NCBI GenBank assembly: GCA_017979445.1
Contig: CM030718.1
Coordinates: forward strand, 18,967,021-19,031,020
DNA: 64,000 bases
Origin: Akebia trifoliata
Lineage: Eukaryota > Streptophyta > Magnoliopsida > Ranunculales > Lardizabalaceae
Reading direction: 5' to 3'
Numbering within the stretch: the first letter of the stretch is position 1; each line of letters starts with the position of its first letter. Under the pieces are notes generated by a model. It was not told the origin of the DNA. It was given only the letters and a program-made list of their open reading frames with translations, and searched no databases. This document shows, in pieces, positions 58,893 to 64,000 of the stretch. The position numbers were made by a program, and so were the translations under genes.

Positions 58893-60666
58893 TGTAGACA
58901 CCCCATTTTTGCATCCGCCTGATTAATCAACTCGTCAACCCGATCGCAATGATTCCCAATGATGGATGTGTATTCCATTGCTTTATTTTGTTACCAGATG
59001 TGTTTCAGAAATCCGGATGAGGTATCTCGAATTGACAAAATCTTAGAAACCACGCTACGCTAGGAAAATACGACCCCAGAAACATAGAAATCATCATCTT
59101 GCAGACCAAAAAGAAACTTCACGATAAAAATCACTAAAAATTATCAAATTACCGAAATACCCCTAACCTCAAAATAACCCTAGAGCCTACGTTACGCTTA
59201 GGAAAACTCTCTCAAACACATAAAATAACAAATCGAAACCAAATAAATCATTTCACCAATTTTAAAAGAATTCGACAAAATTACGAAAATGCCTCTCATA
59301 AAGTTCACGACCATTTCATACAAAAAATTTTCATAAATGACACAAACCAACATTCTCATTGAATTCCTTATGAAAAAACCGATTCTAAAACACCCTAGAA
59401 CATTAAAAACCGACTTTAAACATGAAAAGTCCTCTCCGGGGGTAAAACGGTAATTTCACAATTTTCATAATTAAAAAATTCGAAATTAATAAATAAAACA
59501 TTAAATAATTAAATTTAAACATTAATGAAATTAATTTAAAAATTTGAACCTAAAAAATCGATTAATCGGACTCTCAGGCAAAATTGTTGAAGGTTCGTGG
59601 GATATTTCTTTAAGGACCCCTCCATTTGGGTGTCCAAAGAATTAAAAATATTTTAGAGGAGGGGTTCTCCAAAAATCAAAGTAAATCAAGAAAGACTAAG
59701 GTCAAGGTATTAAAGTCAATCAAGTAAGACTGAAGTCAAAATTAAAGTCAATTAAGCAAGACTAAAGTCAAGATATTGAAAGTCAATCAATTAAGACTAA
59801 AGTCAAAACATTAAAAGTCAATCAAATAAGACCAAAAGTCATAATAGAACTCTAATTAAATAATAACTCTATCTAATAGAGTTCTAACTTAAAAATAATT
59901 CTACCTAAAACAATTCTAATTAAAACACAATTCTACCTAAAACAATTCTAATTAAAACACAATTCTACCTAAAACAAGTCAAACTAAAACACAACTCTAA
60001 TTAAAAGATCTCTAATTAAACACTAACTCTATCCAAATCAACCCCTAAAAACATCTATAAATAGAGGTGCTCACACCCTATTTTCGTATCAAATCATAAA
60101 CCCTAAGAGAAGTAGGTCTAGAAGCTCCCCTAACCCCCCATAAACCCTGGTTTTGGAGCCCCAACTCCTTACCTAACATCCCCCCCTTCAATTTTAGTCT
60201 AGAAAACGCCTAAAAACCCTTCAAAAACACCCCTAAATCCGCAACAAACTTGAAGAGTTCAGATTCAAAGATAAGGAGATACCTTGATCTAGGAGATCCG
60301 AAGTCAAATCCGGAGACAGAACGAAGTAAGGGAGCACGGTACAAGGAGCTCTTTTGTCAGATCTGAGGGAACCAAGTCCTTGCCATCGGAAAGGTGAATT
60401 TTTATTTTTATTTAATTTTATCTAGGTTTTAGCAATGTGATATATTTGGGAAGTTAGTAGAGACCGGCTTTGGCCGGGCGGGGTTGGTGCCTAACACCTT
60501 CCAACCCCGTAACTTGATCCCCGAATTCAGATTTTTATGGTAGATTAGTTCTTTTTATCCATGTTAGAGTCAGTTTGGTTCCTAGACCACAATAACTAGG
60601 TGGCGACTCCCAAACCTCAAGGGTCAAAAGCGGATCCGCGCACCCCGCGGATCGAGGGCGCTTTCA
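58893..60666 (+). mobile_element. Gypsy (Tat/Ogre-like) solo LTR, 1774 bp, plus orientation, in copia between INT and RT
   Basis: It runs TGTAGACACCCCATTTTTG...GAGGGCGCTTTCA. CAAT lies directly before it and directly after it (a four-base match; a fifth base is ambiguous). It carries CTATAAATAGAGG, a TATA box, at about 60055, then GTGCCTAACACCTTCC and TAGGTGGCGACTCCC near the end. It is the same family as 56004-57674 but inverted. Confidence 0.92.
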
Positions 60667-61472
60667 CAATAGGCAAGTGATAGTTAGAAATATAAAGAAT
60701 AAATGTAGGTATAGGTGCAAGGGTAGGAGATGATATACCTAAGTCTAAAGAGAAGGTTGGCAAGGGTGGCGAGGGGCGATGGTGACGAATGTAGACCTAT
60801 AGCAATGGTGAAGGAAAAAACTAGATAAGACAACACTATAAGATATGAGTCCTGTAAAAAAGGGTTATGCAAAGTAGAAGTGATACAAAAGTATGAAACA
60901 TTTTTAAAGAATGTATCATCAAAATAATGTATGGCACGATGAGAAATCGGATCATAACATTGATACCCTTTGGACATAGAGGAATAACCTAAGAAGACGT
61001 ACCAAATGACCTTATAATCTAATTTAGTCCAATTGAGAGTTATATCTTGAACAAAGCACGTGCACCCAAAGACTCTAAGAGTAATGGGGAAGTAAATGTT
61101 GTTAGATTGAAGAACATGAAGAGACACTTATCCCTCTAAGGTGCAACTCGAAACATGGTTAAGAAGAAAAACCGCAGTGAGGACTACCATATTCCAATAT
61201 ACTTTAGGAATATGCATTCCTTGAAGAAGACACCAGACTATATTCATAAGGTGGTGATTATTACATTCTGCCACCCCATTCTGTTCAGAAGTGTAAGGAC
61301 ACATCAATTGATGAAGCATACCATTCTCATAAATATGGGAATGAATCCCATTAAAAATATATTCCCCCTCATTATCTGACTTAAAAGGTTTAACAGTGAT
61401 GTTGTATTGAGTTTGAATCATTATAAGAAAATTAACAAAACTAGAAAACACCTCAGAACAATAACGCATCAA

Positions 61473-61819
61473 CTATCATCTTTATGTAATATTTCTTGTT
61501 CGAAATGTTTCACTAGTTAGAGAATCCAAATCTAGAGGGTTAATTTAACAAATGTTATTAAGTGGGACTTTTATTTCTAATTGTTAAAAACTTATTCTCA
61601 GGTCCGCAACCAGTAATTTACCTTTGATGGGCTCTTAGGTTATCATTGGGCCTAGGCTCAAGTGTCCACCGCCTAGTTGGGATCGTAAATCGAGTCGGTT
61701 AGAACAAACATTAGTATCAAATCAACCGTCAGAAATGACCTCTAAATCTAAACTCGTAGAGATTCATAAGATCTTAACAATCTGTACAATAGACATAAAA
61801 ACATAAAAAGTAAGGTAAA
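61473..61819. other. Junction between copia integrase and the gypsy gag remnant
   Basis: No coding sequence is recognised. It may include the leader of the gypsy element. Confidence 0.3.
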
Positions 61820-63540
61820 AGTGCTAAAACAAATTTTAAAATCAACAAGAAATCCCCTTGATGATCAAAGGGGAAAGGGACAAGAAGGTAGCATGGCCAA
61901 AAATCCGCAAGAGATTTATGAGTTTGATAGAAATGAAGAATCTTTTAATGTGAATCTGATGCTAGCCAATAGAATAACTCAGTTGGAAACTACCCTAAAG
62001 AACATAAAAGGGATTGATGAAATCGCAGCAGGCATTGAGACTTTGAATCAAATCCCTAAAATTCGTTTGCTTACGCAAGAACACATCTTAGGGTATATAT
62101 TACTAACTTGTGCACTTTAGGCCTTGATAATGAATAATGATATTATTTTTCCAGTGTACTTTATCAAGATCAGTATTGTAATGGTTAATGTCTTAAGACC
62201 AATCTACAATTGGAACATGGGAGAATATGTCAATTATTTTGGTACTAGTATAAATACAATACCAAAATTGAAACCTCCTGAAGGGATTTGAATCAACTAA
62301 GCAGAATAATGGGAAAACTGTTACTAACTTCATTAGTCGTTAGTAGGCTAAGGCTGCATAAATGTGAAATAGACATTTAAAAAAAGAACAAGTAGCCATA
62401 ATCCTAAAGAATTTAACTCAGGGGTATGCCCTGTATCTAGTCGTCCAATACTTTCTCACATTCGAGTCTCTATTACAAGCCGGTAGCCAACTGGAAGATG
62501 CCTTCATTTCTAGGACCAACCCTTTTGAAAATAAACTCAAAAAACCCTTCATAAATTTCAAAACCATCACTAATCATATTTATGCAGCCAATATATCTGC
62601 TACACTCCTCCAATTTGCTAGCCAACCTACTAATCAAGCTAATCTCAGTCATCTTTGATCGCATCGACAATTCACTGATCTTGGGATCTCCTTAAATATT
62701 ATCTTTTTAAAATTATTTAAAAAATGACTCATTACACCTCTCCAACTTTGACCTTTACCAAATCTGATCCCTGCTTCTCACAATCCAAATTTTTTTTGTG
62801 AGTTTCACCAAAACCATGGTTACCTTATTAATCGTTGCATCGCTCTTCATCACACCGTTCAAAACCTCATCGAGTCTAAAAAAATTACTGTCTCTACCCT
62901 TATAGAGCCAAATGTTACAACCAACCCTCTATCCACTTACCAACTTCCTTAGACTTTGAATATGGTATCCCACGCCGAGCTCCCATTTGACCCAATCCTC
63001 TTTATATGTCCAGTCAATCTTAAACCACTTAGTCCCCCTCTTTTTGGAATAACTGTCCCTAATAAAGTTCTCACCACCGATTGTAAACCATTCAATCTAA
63101 TTTCAAATGAAATCTACTGCTTATCCCCACATTATCATGATAACCCTACTTTCATTGATTATGTTTCAACCCAGATGGACCCGAAAGAACCCAACTCCTT
63201 AAAAGATGAAATCATTATATGTTGGACCAAGGACATGAACCTCTCTCCATTTCTTACAATAAATTTGAGCATGTGACTTGAAAATAAAGAATTTTCAAAA
63301 TAACTGAACTCAATAATTATGCAGCCTTGGCCAAAGAAGAAGAAGTAAGTCTAAACAAAGAAATCTTGGAAGAAGGCAAATAATCTGAAAAAAAAAAGTT
63401 TAAAACTGGCAAGTTACCACGGAATCTCTTAACATTGCTCAGATATTCCCTGAAGATCATAGTACTTCAATCATATTGCTTGAAAATAATATCCCAAGTC
63501 CTCAGTCTGTAATCAAGCCCATTGTGGATACTTGTGCCTA
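61820..63540 (+). pseudogene. Ty3/gypsy gag remnant (Tat-like), decayed
   Basis: The plus strand reads, with several frame changes, as the gag region of Tat-type gypsy elements. EEIYEFDRNEE-like N-terminal sequence (61910-62120) is followed at about 62370-62520 by the retrotransposon gag core (KKEQVAIILKNLTQGYALYL, FESLLQAGSQLEDAF). At about 62800-62900 comes the gag C-terminal FCEFHQNHGYLINRC with VQNLIESKKI. An open stretch at 62956-63276 (ELPFDPILFICPVNLKPLSP) lies where protease-linker sequence is expected. In-frame stops are frequent; no RT follows in the window. Confidence 0.7.
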
Positions 63541-63599
63541 GTTATGTGAGTTAGTTTGAGTCTAGTTTTTTTTTATTTATCAATTTAATAATGTCATAT

Positions 63600-63930
63600 T
63601 TTAGAATAAGAGTAATGAGAAGAAGAGTATGGTGCATTGGCTCTGACTTCCAGTGTCGGTGATCATGAATTCTTCTGACTTCACATTCAATTGAGATCGA
63701 TCTAGTGAAGGGGCTAAGATCACTTGTTCTACTTCCCACCTCATATACGTCTAAATCTATTTTTGATGGAAAAGAGGCTCAAGGAAATCCATTCTAATAA
63801 AATCCTATTGATGTACAATCCCAATTAGCTACAGACAAACTTACTTATCTCCAGTGCATCTTCGTTCGTCATTGTACTACAATCCAACAAAAGGCAATTC
63901 GTAGAGTCTAATGTTAGATGTGTGAAATTC
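63600..63930. repeat. Direct repeat, right copy (~330 bp)
   Basis: Matches 55125-55455 in the same orientation (TTTAGAATAAGAGTAATGAG; GAAGAAGAGTATGGTGCATTG; GGAAATCCATTCTAATAAAA). Confidence 0.8.
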
Positions 63931-64000
63931 ATTGATAAGTAGACATGGTAAAGAAAATAAGAAATTCTTGCAAAATGCAACTAAACTATGGATAATAATT

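Larger units (their letters stand above)
55591..61472 (-). pseudogene. Third copia retrotransposon (integrase, RT, RNase H) interrupted by two solo LTRs
   Basis: In minus-strand order: integrase core 61472-61128 (KPFKSDNEGEYIFN, GMLHQLMCPYTSEQNGVAE, the expected D..E spacing), then the integrase tail 61127-60684 (LRVFGCTCFV, YKVIWYVFLGYSSMSKGYQC). The solo LTR at 58893-60666 follows. Reverse transcriptase lies in 58890-58020 (KGFMQTIGKDFGATFAPVAK, FDEKNAFLNGDLTKVIYMD). The RNase H start is at 58018-57680 (HLDVVYRILRYLKS, SCFTDVNYAGSFTNKRST, FCIFYG). The solo LTR at 56004-57674 comes next, and RNase H resumes at once with GDNLISWKSKKQ and ERTKHIEVDV..FLREKV down to 55650. Stops and frameshifts show inactivity. 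Gag and the 5' LTR are not seen. Confidence 0.88.

Noticed and set aside
55125..63930. Reading the two ~330-bp direct repeats as the LTRs of the copia element
   Set aside because: Neither repeat begins TG, the polypurine-adjacent LTR start (55590) lies outside the similarity, and gypsy gag occupies the place of copia gag. Left as unexplained direct repeats.

Overview
The window is nuclear DNA of a flowering plant, almost certainly a eudicot. It is AT-rich, its genes have many introns with GT..AG borders, and nearly all families of plant transposable elements are present. Nothing identifies the species. Three host genes can be supported, all on the minus strand. The first is the 5' part of a chloroplast uracil phosphoribosyltransferase gene (UPP; exons between 1056 and 1566, remainder off the left edge or lost). 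The second is a single-exon small plant protein gene of 75 codons (18439-18666). The third is a complete 11-exon RCC1-repeat gene (44704-53917), which I could splice to a continuous 481-residue reading frame. A decayed FAR1/FRS-type gene (about 2350-4640) is a fourth, dead, locus.

Layout. 1-420: end of a LINE. 1056-1566: UPP exons 1-3. 2350-4640: FRS pseudogene split by a non-autonomous hAT element. 5500-8535: fold-back elements and a second LINE. 8539-14399: a copia LTR and part of its pol, joined head-to-head inside reverse transcriptase to a chromovirus (Ty3/gypsy) pol with its 3' LTR. 14400-21992: LTR fragment, hairpin MITEs, the small gene, large fold-backs and a hAT element. About 22092-42760: a tandem direct duplication of roughly 10 kb. 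Each copy carries the same copia element (minus strand), the same solo LTR and the same hAT insertion. A later 1.9-kb solo LTR is present only in copy 1, so copy 2 preserves the empty site. 42760-44700: intergenic, LTR-like. 44704-53917: RCC1 gene, whose introns hold a hAT element, a fold-back, a LINE tail and a tRNA-derived SINE. 54000-54300: its probable promoter with two perfect G-boxes and a TATA box. 55125-61500: a third copia element interrupted by two solo LTRs of one large gypsy family in opposite orientation. 61800-63540: a gypsy gag remnant.

Most DNA is therefore nested transposon sequence around a few genes. The most informative structures are the tandem duplication with its empty site and private changes, the family of about 101-bp hairpins, the two inverted solo LTRs carrying a TTGAC repeat array, and the fully resolvable RCC1 gene. 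I found no CRISPR array, no rRNA, no functional tRNA and no obviously new biochemical system. All homology calls come from reading translated sequence by eye; no database search was run.
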